From Microvirga massiliensis (GTDB taxonomy: Bacteria; Pseudomonadota; Alphaproteobacteria; Rhizobiales; Beijerinckiaceae): a stretch of 54,768 nucleotides of DNA. Within the stretch, counting starts at the first letter, position 1. Each line of letters opens with the position of its first letter. This document shows, in pieces, positions 33,074-41,490 of this stretch. Location of the stretch: the NCBI RefSeq assembly GCF_001006805.1, contig NZ_LN811359.1, positions 103,080 through 157,847 on the forward strand, read 5' to 3'. The notes under the pieces were generated by a model. The model was not told the DNA's origin, ran no database searches, and saw only the letters and a program-made list of their open reading frames with translations. The translations under genes and the position numbers were made by a program.

Positions 33074-34633
33074 ATGATGAGCGCTAACGCACCGCGTTCA
33101 GGTGGCAAACTTCGTATCGGGCTTGACTGGGAGGTCGACGTCATTGACCCGCCCGCTTCGTTTGGGGGGTGGAATACCGGGAGAGTTGTCCAGCAGATGT
33201 TCGAGAGCTTGGTTGAAGACGATCTCTCGGACGAAGCGTCACCTGTCTCTCGCCTCATCCCGGCTTTGGCGGAGGACTTCGAAGTGTCCGCCGATGGGCG
33301 AAGATATCTGTTCCGACTTCGCCAGGGAGTACGTTTCCACGATGGAACGCCATTTGACGCGGAGGCCGCGAAGTTCAATTTGGAGCGCATGTGGAACCCG
33401 GCGGCCCCGCAGTTTTCGGGTGTAGCGGCTGACTACAATCGGATCGGCGTTGAAGCCATTTCCGAGCTTCGAGTGCGCGACATGCATGAACTCGAAGTCG
33501 AGTTGAAAGAGCCTTTTCCTGAGTTCCTTCGCTACATGACGCAGGAAGATGCACCGGGCGCGCAGGTCTTCATAAGTCCCACGGCGCTTAGCAAGTTCGG
33601 GAATGATGGCATTGGCGATCGTGCTCCGGGCACCGGCCCCTTCCGTTTCGGGCGACGTTTTGCGACGGATCATGGTAGTGGAGTCGACCTGGTTCGTAAT
33701 GATGATTACTGGGGTGGCACACCTTACCTCGACGGCCTTCAGTTCGTACCGCTGCCAGACATGGATGAGCGGACGCGGGCCCTCGTTGATGGTGAGATCG
33801 ACCTCGCCTACGGCCTCGATGGCGCTGATCTTGCAGAGCTGGCTGACAGAGGTTTCGTGGTCCGGTCAGGACCCGTCCCATACGTCTGGTATTTCATCTT
33901 TAACATGGACGATCCGTACCTATCGGATCGTCGGGTACGCCACGCGATCGCCCACGGGTTCAACCGGCAGCGGTTGAGCGACACGCTCTTCGGAGGACAG
34001 ACCCGACCTGCCTCCGGAATGCTACCCCCTGCCTCACCGTCCTTCGATCCGGATTTCGAGGATCCGTACCTGTATGATCCCGAAAAGGCGCGCGCGTTGC
34101 TCGCCGAGGCAGGTGTCCCGGGGGACTGGACGCTCAAGATCACGTTCGCAGTGGCCGGTTCGGCACAGCTGCGGCCCCTCGAGATCTGTCGGCATCTTGC
34201 TTCGGATCTCGGCAAGGTCGGATTGAAGGTTGAGTTGGCCCCACATGCGGATTGGATTGCCTATTGCAACGAATGGCGCAGCGGGATGCCTGGCGACATT
34301 GGAATGTCGGAGATGAGCTGGGGCATGTCCTGCGACGTCTGGCTCGATCAGGTCCTGCACTCGCGCAACCTGTCCCCGAAAGGTTTCAACGCCGGACACT
34401 TCGCTGATCCCAACGTGGACAACCTTCTTGATCGGGCTCGAACTGAGCTCAATGAGGAGGCCCGAATTGGCCTCTATCGTTCAGCACATGCGAGGATCAT
34501 GGAAGAATTACCGGTTTTGCCGGTCGTGACAGTCCATTCCGGCACGGTCGTTCATCACCCACGTGTTCGTGGGTTCAAATATCCCAAGCAGAACTGGCAC
34601 TGCTTTCATCGCGTTTGGTTCTCGGACAACTAA
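33074..34633 (+). CDS. Family 5 (peptide/nickel-type) substrate-binding protein without a visible signal peptide
   Basis: A 519-residue SBP family 5 protein (NikA/DppA/OppA-like): LEVSADGRRYLFRLRQGV-type segment near residue 75, FHDGTPFDAEAAKFNLERM, GTGPFRFGRRF and YDPEKARALLAEAG. The ATG at 33074 follows GGAAGGAG. The N-terminus (MMSANAPRSGGKLRIGLDWE) has no hydrophobic signal, and the frame upstream to 33017 offers none. No permease or ATPase genes accompany it. Placed between the amide sensor and a nickel-type permease, a role in nickel or peptide handling is possible, but a cytosolic binding role cannot be excluded. Confidence 0.82.
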   Translation: MMSANAPRSGGKLRIGLDWEVDVIDPPASFGGWNTGRVVQQMFESLVEDDLSDEASPVSRLIPALAEDFEVSADGRRYLFRLRQGVRFHDGTPFDAEAAKFNLERMWNPAAPQFSGVAADYNRIGVEAISELRVRDMHELEVELKEPFPEFLRYMTQEDAPGAQVFISPTALSKFGNDGIGDRAPGTGPFRFGRRFATDHGSGVDLVRNDDYWGGTPYLDGLQFVPLPDMDERTRALVDGEIDLAYGLDGADLAELADRGFVVRSGPVPYVWYFIFNMDDPYLSDRRVRHAIAHGFNRQRLSDTLFGGQTRPASGMLPPASPSFDPDFEDPYLYDPEKARALLAEAGVPGDWTLKITFAVAGSAQLRPLEICRHLASDLGKVGLKVELAPHADWIAYCNEWRSGMPGDIGMSEMSWGMSCDVWLDQVLHSRNLSPKGFNAGHFADPNVDNLLDRARTELNEEARIGLYRSAHARIMEELPVLPVVTVHSGTVVHHPRVRGFKYPKQNWHCFHRVWFSDN

Positions 34634-34686
34634 TTGGCCCCGTCACCTAGACTTCACTATACCCCTGTCAGCACCAGGAGTGAGTA

Positions 34687-35271
34687 ATGATCCGGATCGG
34701 CAAAATCTGCCTCGCAATAATCGCCACAACCTTTGCTCCGTCATTGGCCTTTGCCCATCCGAGCCTTCACCATGCCGATAGCCTCACGGCTGGGCTCGTC
34801 CATCCTCTCGGTGGTTCCGATCATCTCCTCGCCATGGTCGGCGTCGGCCTGTGGGCAGCGCAACTCGGTGGCCGCGCTTTATGGATGCTCCCGCTGGCCT
34901 TCATGTCCGCTCTCATGGCTGGCGGCACCGTTGGCATGCTCGGTGTGCCTGCGCTATTCGTTGAACCCGGCATCCTGGGGTCTCTTCTGGCGATCGGATT
35001 GGCGGTGGCGCTCGCTTGGCGTGTCCATGCAGCGGCCGGTTTCGCGCTGGTGGCCGCGTTCGCTTTTTTTCACGGCCATGCGCACGGATCCGAGATGCCG
35101 GAAGGTGCCTCCACGCTCACCTATGCCTCTGGCTTCCTGTTTGCGACTGGCTTGCTCCATCTGGCCGGTATCGTAATAGGTTTCGGCAACCGCTATTTAG
35201 GTCGGCCGATGCTGACTCGAGTGGCGGGCGCGGCGATCTCGGTCACCGGCATGATCCTGATGCTCACCTGA
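34687..35271 (+). CDS. HupE/UreJ family membrane protein (probable nickel permease)
   Basis: A 194-residue membrane protein with a signal-like N-terminus (MIRIGKICLAIIATTFA, then LAFAHPS) and about six membrane segments. The HupE/UreJ signature LVHPLGGSDHLLAMVGVGLW is near residue 38, and a second His-rich helix (FFHGHAHGSE) near residue 123. Members supply nickel (or cobalt) to hydrogenases or ureases. An AGGAGTGAG site precedes the ATG. Its position beside the urease cluster fits nickel uptake for UreC. Confidence 0.88.
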   Translation: MIRIGKICLAIIATTFAPSLAFAHPSLHHADSLTAGLVHPLGGSDHLLAMVGVGLWAAQLGGRALWMLPLAFMSALMAGGTVGMLGVPALFVEPGILGSLLAIGLAVALAWRVHAAAGFALVAAFAFFHGHAHGSEMPEGASTLTYASGFLFATGLLHLAGIVIGFGNRYLGRPMLTRVAGAAISVTGMILMLT

Positions 35272-35400
35272 GGCAATCTTTCGATGGTGGTCGGCCGCTA
35301 AGGGTATCAGTTATGTGCGTCAAGTTCAGCAATTTGGGTCTGGCGTGCTGAGGCCTGAGCGGCGCGGCGTCCGGTGTTGCGCGCCCGTTCAGGCCGTCCG

Positions 35401-35706
35401 TCAGGCGGCCTCGCCGAGAACGCGCAGCGCCTGTTTCTTGTGCTCCTTGAGATGCTCCATGTTGAGATAGCGGGTCGCTTCCAGCCAGCCCTCATGGGGC
35501 TCCACGGCCAGTGCCCGCATGAGGCGTAGACAACTTGCGGCATTCGGGAAGATCCGCACCACCTGCGTGCGCCGCTTCAGCTCCTGGTTGAGCCGCTCCA
35601 GCATGTTGGCGCTCTTGAGGTGCTTGTGATGGGCGAGCAGCAGCCGATCATAGCTCAGCGTCTCCTCGACATGCTCCTCCGCCCAGTCGCAAGCCGGGGA
35701 GAGCCT
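35401..35706 (-). pseudogene. IS256-family transposase remnant (C-terminal part)
   Basis: The minus strand reads the last 100 or so residues of an IS256/mutator transposase, from DWAEEHVEETLSYDRL through HHKHLKSANMLERLNQELKR to RYLNMEHLKEHKKQALRVL and a TGA at 35401. The catalytic DDE region and the N-terminus are missing; the sequence changes abruptly near 35706. It is a dead fragment. Confidence 0.8.
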
Positions 35707-35827
35707 CGGGTGAGCCCGCTCAGGCCGTGCAGCACTATCGCGATCTCACCTGAAGCGATTTCGGTCTGGATCTGAATCCTTTGAGGTGGACTGAGCGTTG
35801 ATCAGGTATCTGGCCCGGGAGGGCAGC

Positions 35828-36004
35828 ATGCCCCAACCTTATTCTCCCGATCTGCGTGAGCGTGTTCTCGCCGCTGGCGAGCGCGGCGATGGGCGCTAAG
35901 TTGAGATTGCCCGCCGCTTCCAAGTCGGTCCGGCCACCGTGTCGAACTGGCGCCGTCAGGCCCGTGAGGAGGGCCGACGTCAGCCACGCGCAGCGGGCCC
36001 GTCT
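35828..36004 (+). pseudogene. IS630-family transposase remnant (N-terminal part, in-frame stop)
   Basis: From an ATG at 35828 the frame reads MPQPYSPDLRERVLAAGERG, the start of IS630 helix-turn-helix domains, then meets a TAA at 35897 and continues as VEIARRFQVGPATVSNWRRQ to about 36004, where the similarity ends next to the 3' end of the lyase pseudogene. The catalytic domain is absent. Confidence 0.75.
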
Positions 36005-36014
36005 GTAAGCCCAC

Positions 36015-36976
36015 TCACTCAGCAGCTTGCAAGCTGTCGCGCTCCACCAACCGCGCCTCGATCAGAGCCCGGCTGAGGCGATCTATTTCACGCCGGGGCA
36101 ACCTGACCAACGGCGGACGCACAAAGGCCTTCTCCAGCCGCCCTAGGAGAACAAGCGCCTCCTTCATCCGATTGTGCATGTCCAAGAAGGGCGGAGCATA
36201 GAAGGCTTGGGTGAGCGGGTAGATGCGCTCGTTGATCGCCCGCGCCTCTCTCAGATCGCACCTCTGGATCGCCTCGAACAACGCAACATGAAGATCGGGA
36301 ATCACACTTCCCGCGCCGGAGAGCAAGCCATTCGCCCCCATCGTGAGCGATGCCATCAGCCAGGCGCTGTGGGTCGTCAGCACATTCACCGGCCGGCTCA
36401 GGCTCTGAAATGTCCGATGTGCTTCTCATGAAGCATGGCATCATTCGACCAGTCCTTGATGGCCCTGATGCTGGGTACCGCGTCAAACAGGCTCAGCAGT
36501 GTCTCGAAGGGATATCCGAGACCACCCGCCATCGGGTACTGGAAGCAGATCAATGGCAGATCGGTCGCATCCGCGATGTGCTTGAAATGGCTCAGCGCCA
36601 TGTCGGGACGGAGCTGACCTCCCATCGCCATGCTCTGCGGCGGGAACACGAGGAGAGCCGACGCACCCGTCCGAGCAGCCATTCGAGCAATACGTGCGGC
36701 CTCTAGGCTTCCGTCCGCATAAACGCCGCAGATCACCGGAACCCGGTCCCCGACTTCATCCACCGAGAAGGCAAGAACTCGCTCCTGTTCCTCAAACGAG
36801 CAGGCATGCACCTCGGAAGCATGCCCATTCACGGTGATGGCCGAGACTCCCGGAACCAGGGCACAATCACGCAGATGCTTACGCGAAGCATGCTCATCGA
36901 TCGAGAGATCCTCGTCAAACCCAAGCAGCGTGGCCGGTATGACGCCCTGAGGCACGAAATCGGCAAAACGGCGCAT
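36015..36976 (-). pseudogene. DapA-family (dihydrodipicolinate synthase-like) lyase, frameshifted
   Basis: Two frames join to one class I aldolase of the DapA/NAL family of about 320 residues. The first part starts at the ATG at 36976 (GAGGAGG site) and carries GVIPATLLGF, GVSAITVNGHASE, FQYPMAGG and the Schiff-base Lys in IRAIKDWSND. It stops after HFRA at about 36398. In the next frame FQSLSRPVNVLTTHSAWLMA continues the family sequence to 36015. A single missing base near 36414-36415 restores one open frame, so this is a recent frameshift or a sequencing error. It is the last gene of the long minus-strand run, next to IS remnants. Confidence 0.85.
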
Positions 36977-37324
36977 CCTTTCCTCCTCTCCATCCACTAG
37001 GCTCAACCTTCGTTGACAACCACCTCTGACCTCGTCCCGGCTGGTCCTCACTGGACGCGTTTGCCACAAGCGCCAGAAATCTATTTTCCCCACAGCGCCG
37101 GTCCGGAACAGCGGTGCACGACCAGCGGATCCGCTCCATCGTTTGGTCACTCAACTCCAAACCACGAGGATCTCAAGTGGCCCCATTCTCACGACTCGCG
37201 CCGGTTGCCACGCATTCACCATCAGCCGCATGATCACACGGCAACCGACCTGCGCCAATCCAGATGAGGGCATTCGCACCTGCTCGTGATGAAAGCAGCC
37301 GTACCTGTCCTGGTGCGGCACCGT
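36977..37324. other. Intergenic region between lyase pseudogene and MFS gene
   Basis: About 350 bases with open frames in several directions but no protein family I can recognise. It may contain a promoter for the lyase gene, but no clear boxes are seen. Confidence 0.45.
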
Positions 37325-38596
37325 TCAACTCCTCTCTGCTCGCGCCCCGGAGCGGGGCGCGAGCAGAAACCAGAGGTATGCAAGCGTCTCCAAAACCAGC
37401 ATCACCCCCATGGCTGCCCGGTAAGCCGCTGGAGCGAAAGCCCCGCCGGGGAGAGGGGGCCAAAGTTCAATGATTGCCCCAATGCCGGCCTGAGCTGCGA
37501 ACGTGACCATGAAGAAGAGCAGATTCTGGGCCGTGTTGGCCCGACCCACCAGATGAGCCGGAAAATGCATCGCGATCAGCGGGTAGCAGAGCACGGCGCT
37601 ATTGCCGAGCAGCCCCATTCCGGCCAGCACTACCCAGGCGCCTTCTCGCGATCCGATCACAAGCGGAAGCTGAGAAAGCAGAAACAGCAGAACGCAGACT
37701 GATATCACCGTGTGCAGCCCAACTCCCACCCGATTTGCAACCTGTGCAACGACCCCTGTCAGCAGAAACCCGGCCGTCATGAGAACAGCCATCAAGAAAA
37801 GGCCGCGAACGCTGCCCTCCGTCGAGAACCCGGCCACATCGCGCAGCCAGGAGCCCGCCCATAATCCCTGAAACGCGAGCCCGACGCCCATCGTCACCGT
37901 AGCGAGCGGCGCCACCCGCCAGAACACGGGATCGCGCAGGATGCTGCCTAACCCATCGCCCGTCCCGGCCGACGCGTCCTGCCGCCGATAGGTTGTGAGT
38001 GGTCGCGCACGTTCGGCAACGGCGGTGTACACGACCACGGCCCCGGTGATGGCCGCGAAGATCAGAAACACTCCGCGCCAGTCCGTGATGCCGAGCAGAA
38101 ACTGAATCGGGCTCGTAGCAACCATCGCGCCAATGCCGCCGGCCGCGAGGACGCACGAATTCATGAAAGGCCATTGATGCGGCGGGTACGACAGGACAAT
38201 TGCGCTGAACGCAACCATGAGCCCGCCGGCGGCTCCGGCCCCTATAAGAAGCCGCCCCAGCACGAGCAGGTCCATTCTTTCGGCGAGCGCGAATATCATG
38301 GATCCAAGGGCGGCTATCGCGAGCAGCACGACCTGCGACCGGAACGGGCCGAAACGATCCAGGAAAATGCCCAAGGGCAGCTGACAAACGGCAGACGCCA
38401 GGAAATACACGCCCGTCAGCAAGCCGAGATCGGTAGCGCTCAAACCAAGATCGCTGATGAGCGCTGGGGCGATGACGGCGTTGACCGAGCGGAACAGATT
38501 CGAGAGGAGAAATCCGAGTGCGACGGGCGCAAGGACGGTCGCGAACAAGCGCATCTTCAAAGCCCTTGCCGCAACACTCGGCTCGCACTGCGGCAT
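37325..38596 (-). CDS. Major facilitator superfamily transporter
   Basis: A 423-residue transporter with 12 hydrophobic segments in two halves. The MFS motif A region reads LPLGIFLDRFGPFRSQ near residue 77, with GRLLIGAGAAGGLM near residue 115. I give the ATG at 38596; a GTG at 38611 and an internal ATG at 38554 (MRLFATVLAP) are alternatives. The C-terminus (LLAPRSGARAERS) is coded by a perfect 15-bp hairpin. The substrate is unknown; it may move a substrate or product of the surrounding catabolic genes. Confidence 0.88.
   Translation of the reverse strand: MPQCEPSVAARALKMRLFATVLAPVALGFLLSNLFRSVNAVIAPALISDLGLSATDLGLLTGVYFLASAVCQLPLGIFLDRFGPFRSQVVLLAIAALGSMIFALAERMDLLVLGRLLIGAGAAGGLMVAFSAIVLSYPPHQWPFMNSCVLAAGGIGAMVATSPIQFLLGITDWRGVFLIFAAITGAVVVYTAVAERARPLTTYRRQDASAGTGDGLGSILRDPVFWRVAPLATVTMGVGLAFQGLWAGSWLRDVAGFSTEGSVRGLFLMAVLMTAGFLLTGVVAQVANRVGVGLHTVISVCVLLFLLSQLPLVIGSREGAWVVLAGMGLLGNSAVLCYPLIAMHFPAHLVGRANTAQNLLFFMVTFAAQAGIGAIIELWPPLPGGAFAPAAYRAAMGVMLVLETLAYLWFLLAPRSGARAERS
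37335..37367 (-). repeat. Perfect 15-bp hairpin at the 3' end of the MFS gene
   Basis: TCTGCTCGCGCCCCG (37335-37349), a GAG loop and the exact reverse complement (37353-37367). It lies 10 bases before the end of the MFS coding sequence and codes for its APRSGARA tail. Such a GC-rich stem could end or stabilise the transcript, but no T-tract follows on the minus strand. Confidence 0.75.
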
Positions 38597-38868
38597 GAGG
38601 GGTGTTGGCACACAACGCCGAACGGGGATTGCCGCCTCGCGTCGGGCTCAGGCCGTTGATGACGTTGCATGGCATCGGCGGCGTGAAATCGCTCCTCCAG
38701 CCTCTGATTTGCCCGTGCGATGTAGGCTGTTGCGCTCGGCCGCTGAGATCTATGCGCCACCTGCGAGTTCCGCTCGAGGCGTTCGTGCGCCCTGCGCTCG
38801 TGTTGCACCACCAAGGCGCTAACACGGCGCCTCTTACACAGGGATCTCATGGAAACCCGGACCTGTCG

Positions 38869-40383
38869 TCATGCAGGAAGGCCTCGGGCGAGTCTCGCCG
38901 CGTTCCGCCCGGCCCTCCGTCCCGACGTGAAGGCCCAGCCCAGATGATGGCCATGCCCCTCGAGCAACAGACCGCCCTGCCCTGTGGAACCGGCAGCAAA
39001 GAGGCCGGGGATGACCCGACCGTCCTCCCTCGTGACCTCGTGCTCCGTTGTGACGGCCACTCCCCCGTCGGTCAGCACCACCCAGTTCCGTACAGGGCCC
39101 AGCGCAACAAACGGGCCTTCCTCGAGAGGAGGGCGCGATCTGCCGGTGCGACCGGCGCCGTTGTACGTCCTGACAGTTGCCTCAAGAGCAGCTGCGGGAA
39201 CACCTATGCTTTTCGCCAGTTCACCAAGGGTGTTGCCTTCATGATAGATGTCGCGACGGTTCCGCCTGTAGTCAGGCAGGTAGGCGTAGGCGACACCGGG
39301 CGCCGTGGAGATGAAATTGGGCCACGCTGAGAACAGCGTCGACAATCTCCTGTCGAGTAAGATGTACGCCGCTTTGTCGGGTTGGCCAGGAACGTCGAGC
39401 GCCGGTTGACGAAGCTCGTCGGTAAAGCGCTCGCCACGCTTGTTCACGAGAATGGCCCCCTCCCGAAACAGGGAAGGCTCAGGCGCCAAATACGTTGTAA
39501 CAAACGACAGGATGAAGGGCCGCAACACAGCGGGCGGGGCCCATCGCATGCCAGCCTTCATCAAGGTTGTCAGCGCCTTCCACGGTGGCAGCCGCAGGAC
39601 CAGGCTTGTGCTCGGCGGCGCTACGAACCGAAGCTGCGCATACATGATCTCGGCATTGCGAACCACCCCTCCGATGCGCCGTGCCATCAAGTGGCCATCT
39701 CCGGTATTCGAGGAATTGATTGCGTCGACTTCCGCTAGCTCCGGCCTGCCTTCGCGCTTCAGTTCCCGGCCGGCGCTGAAGTCGCCGGATGCGAGCACAA
39801 TTGCGCCACTCCGCACCAGGGTGCTTCGACCATCGATCATGGCTTTCACACCGGCGGCACGCTCCTTCTCGATCAGAATGTCTGCGACCTCAGCGCCAAG
39901 GCGGATATCGACCCCGAGCTGGCGCGCGCGCCGCACAAGATAGTAGATATAGGCGCGGGAGTTCGGAAGGATGTTATGCATTCGCGGCTTGCGGTGCGGC
40001 GGCTCCGGCATTGGTCCGAAAAAGCTGACACCAAGCGACTCAAGCCAAGCGACCGTATCGGGCACATTGTCTACGAGGACCCTGCGAAGTGCGAGGTTGT
40101 CTTTCGGCGCCAGTTCTCCTGCGAACTTCGCCATATCCTCGAAGTGCTCGTCAGGACTGTCTTGAATGCCGGCTTTCTTCTGCAAGGCGGTCCGAGTTGC
40201 CGTGATCGAGCCGATCGAGAGGCGCGTGGTTCCCCCGAGATGCGTGTTTTTCTCGAGCAACACGACCCTCGCCTTGTTCTCTGCTGCAGCGATGGCAGCG
40301 GCCAACCCGCTACCGCCGCCGCCGACGACAATGACATCAGCGGTCAATAGGTGATCATTCGCAGAACGAGCAGCATTCTCCAT
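38869..40383 (-). CDS. FAD-dependent oxidoreductase, fumarate reductase/flavocytochrome c type
   Basis: A 504-residue flavoprotein of the FAD-binding-2 family. The N-terminal FAD motif is VIVVGGGGSGLAAAIAAAE, followed by EKNTHLGGTTRLSIGS. Later come GAIVLASGDF, the capping domain and the C-terminal FAAGSTGQGGLLLEGHGHH. The ATG at 40383 has AAGGA at good spacing; an ATG at 40389 sits too close to it. Relatives oxidise or reduce C-C bonds beside carboxyl or keto groups, for example 3-ketosteroid and fumarate-type enzymes. It lies in the run with a second flavoprotein and an SDR. Confidence 0.87.
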   Translation of the reverse strand: MENAARSANDHLLTADVIVVGGGGSGLAAAIAAAENKARVVLLEKNTHLGGTTRLSIGSITATRTALQKKAGIQDSPDEHFEDMAKFAGELAPKDNLALRRVLVDNVPDTVAWLESLGVSFFGPMPEPPHRKPRMHNILPNSRAYIYYLVRRARQLGVDIRLGAEVADILIEKERAAGVKAMIDGRSTLVRSGAIVLASGDFSAGRELKREGRPELAEVDAINSSNTGDGHLMARRIGGVVRNAEIMYAQLRFVAPPSTSLVLRLPPWKALTTLMKAGMRWAPPAVLRPFILSFVTTYLAPEPSLFREGAILVNKRGERFTDELRQPALDVPGQPDKAAYILLDRRLSTLFSAWPNFISTAPGVAYAYLPDYRRNRRDIYHEGNTLGELAKSIGVPAAALEATVRTYNGAGRTGRSRPPLEEGPFVALGPVRNWVVLTDGGVAVTTEHEVTREDGRVIPGLFAAGSTGQGGLLLEGHGHHLGWAFTSGRRAGRNAARLARGLPA

Positions 40384-40535
40384 CGTCATTCCTTTCCATA
40401 CGGACCCGCGTCACAGTCGCCCTATTGGGAGTTACTTGCCCTCGAGCGCTGAAGCACATGTCGCGAAAACCGGAGTCCCCCGGGCTGGATCCGGCACTGC
40501 CGGCCCACTGCCGATGACGCAAGGCCATCCACCCA

Positions 40536-41285
40536 CTACGTCACGCCGCCGTCCGCAAGGATGGTCCTTCCCGTGATCCAACCCGCATCCGACGAGGCAA
40601 GGAAAGTCACGATGCCGGCAATGTCGTCGGGAGTGCCTATTCGACCGAGTGGCGTAGAGGCCCGAATGGCCTCGCCGCGTTCGCGCAGAATCGCACTGGT
40701 CATGTCCGTCTCGATCACGCCTGGCGCGACAGCATTGACCGTAATTCCTTTTGGACCCAGCTCCTTGCTGAAGGCGTGCGCCAGCGTAGCCACCGCCGCC
40801 TTCGAGGCCGCGTAGACAGCGGTCGTCGCCAATGGGCTGAGGGCTAGACGTGACGCGAAGTAGATGATCCGCCCGCCGGGTGACGGCATGTAGGGCACGA
40901 CCGCCTGTGTCAGCAGGATGGTCCCGAGCACGTTGACGTCGAGAACCTCCCTGACGAACGCGGCGTCGATCGTCCCCAGAGGTCGGTACGGGTTGATCCC
41001 CGCACTGTTCACGAGGATGTCGATTCGGCCGAACTCCGCGACGGCATCCCGGACCATCAGGTCGATAGCCTCCGGTTGCGAGACGTCCGCCATGAACGCT
41101 TTCGTCCTGCCGCGGGCAGCGGCAAGGTCGGCGACCAGGGCCTCGGCCTCATGGCTGCGCGTGCGGTATCCGATGGCGACGTGAGCACCGAGCCCGGCGA
41201 ACTTCCGTACGACTGCGGCGCCAATGCCGCGGGATCCCCCCACGACCAGGACAACCTTCCCCTCAAACGGATTCGTTTCAGTCAT
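40536..41285 (-). CDS. Short-chain dehydrogenase/reductase (classical SDR)
   Basis: A 249-residue classical SDR. The cofactor motif is VVGGSRGIGAAV near residue 14; NSAGINPYRPL, the Ser region IYFASRLAL, VYAASKAAVA (YxxxK) near residue 155 and GRTILADGG at the end are present. A basic residue pair (YRTRS) after the second strand suggests NADP. It sits between the two flavoprotein genes and probably works on the same intermediate. Confidence 0.9.
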   Translation of the reverse strand: MTETNPFEGKVVLVVGGSRGIGAAVVRKFAGLGAHVAIGYRTRSHEAEALVADLAAARGRTKAFMADVSQPEAIDLMVRDAVAEFGRIDILVNSAGINPYRPLGTIDAAFVREVLDVNVLGTILLTQAVVPYMPSPGGRIIYFASRLALSPLATTAVYAASKAAVATLAHAFSKELGPKGITVNAVAPGVIETDMTSAILRERGEAIRASTPLGRIGTPDDIAGIVTFLASSDAGWITGRTILADGGVT

Positions 41286-41490
41286 TCGTGGAAGTTCCCG
41301 CTCCCGTCGTTCTTATCTTGCAGCCCACCTTGGGGCGTCGGATCGGGACCCGTCGAGCCATCGCGTCTGTTCCAGCCCGACGTGTTCTCATCGAGGTGAC
41401 TTCGAGGGCCTCGCACATCAGAACCCTGAATGCCCCCGAGCGCCGCACATTGAAGAGCTTGCGTCGCTTCTTTGTGGCTGACCGTCACAA

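Noticed and set aside
31132..33087. A 651-codon plus-strand open frame antisense to the AmiC-like and ANTAR genes
   Set aside because: It has no recognisable domain, low-complexity charged composition, and lies exactly opposite two genes with strong family features; it is a GC-driven shadow frame.
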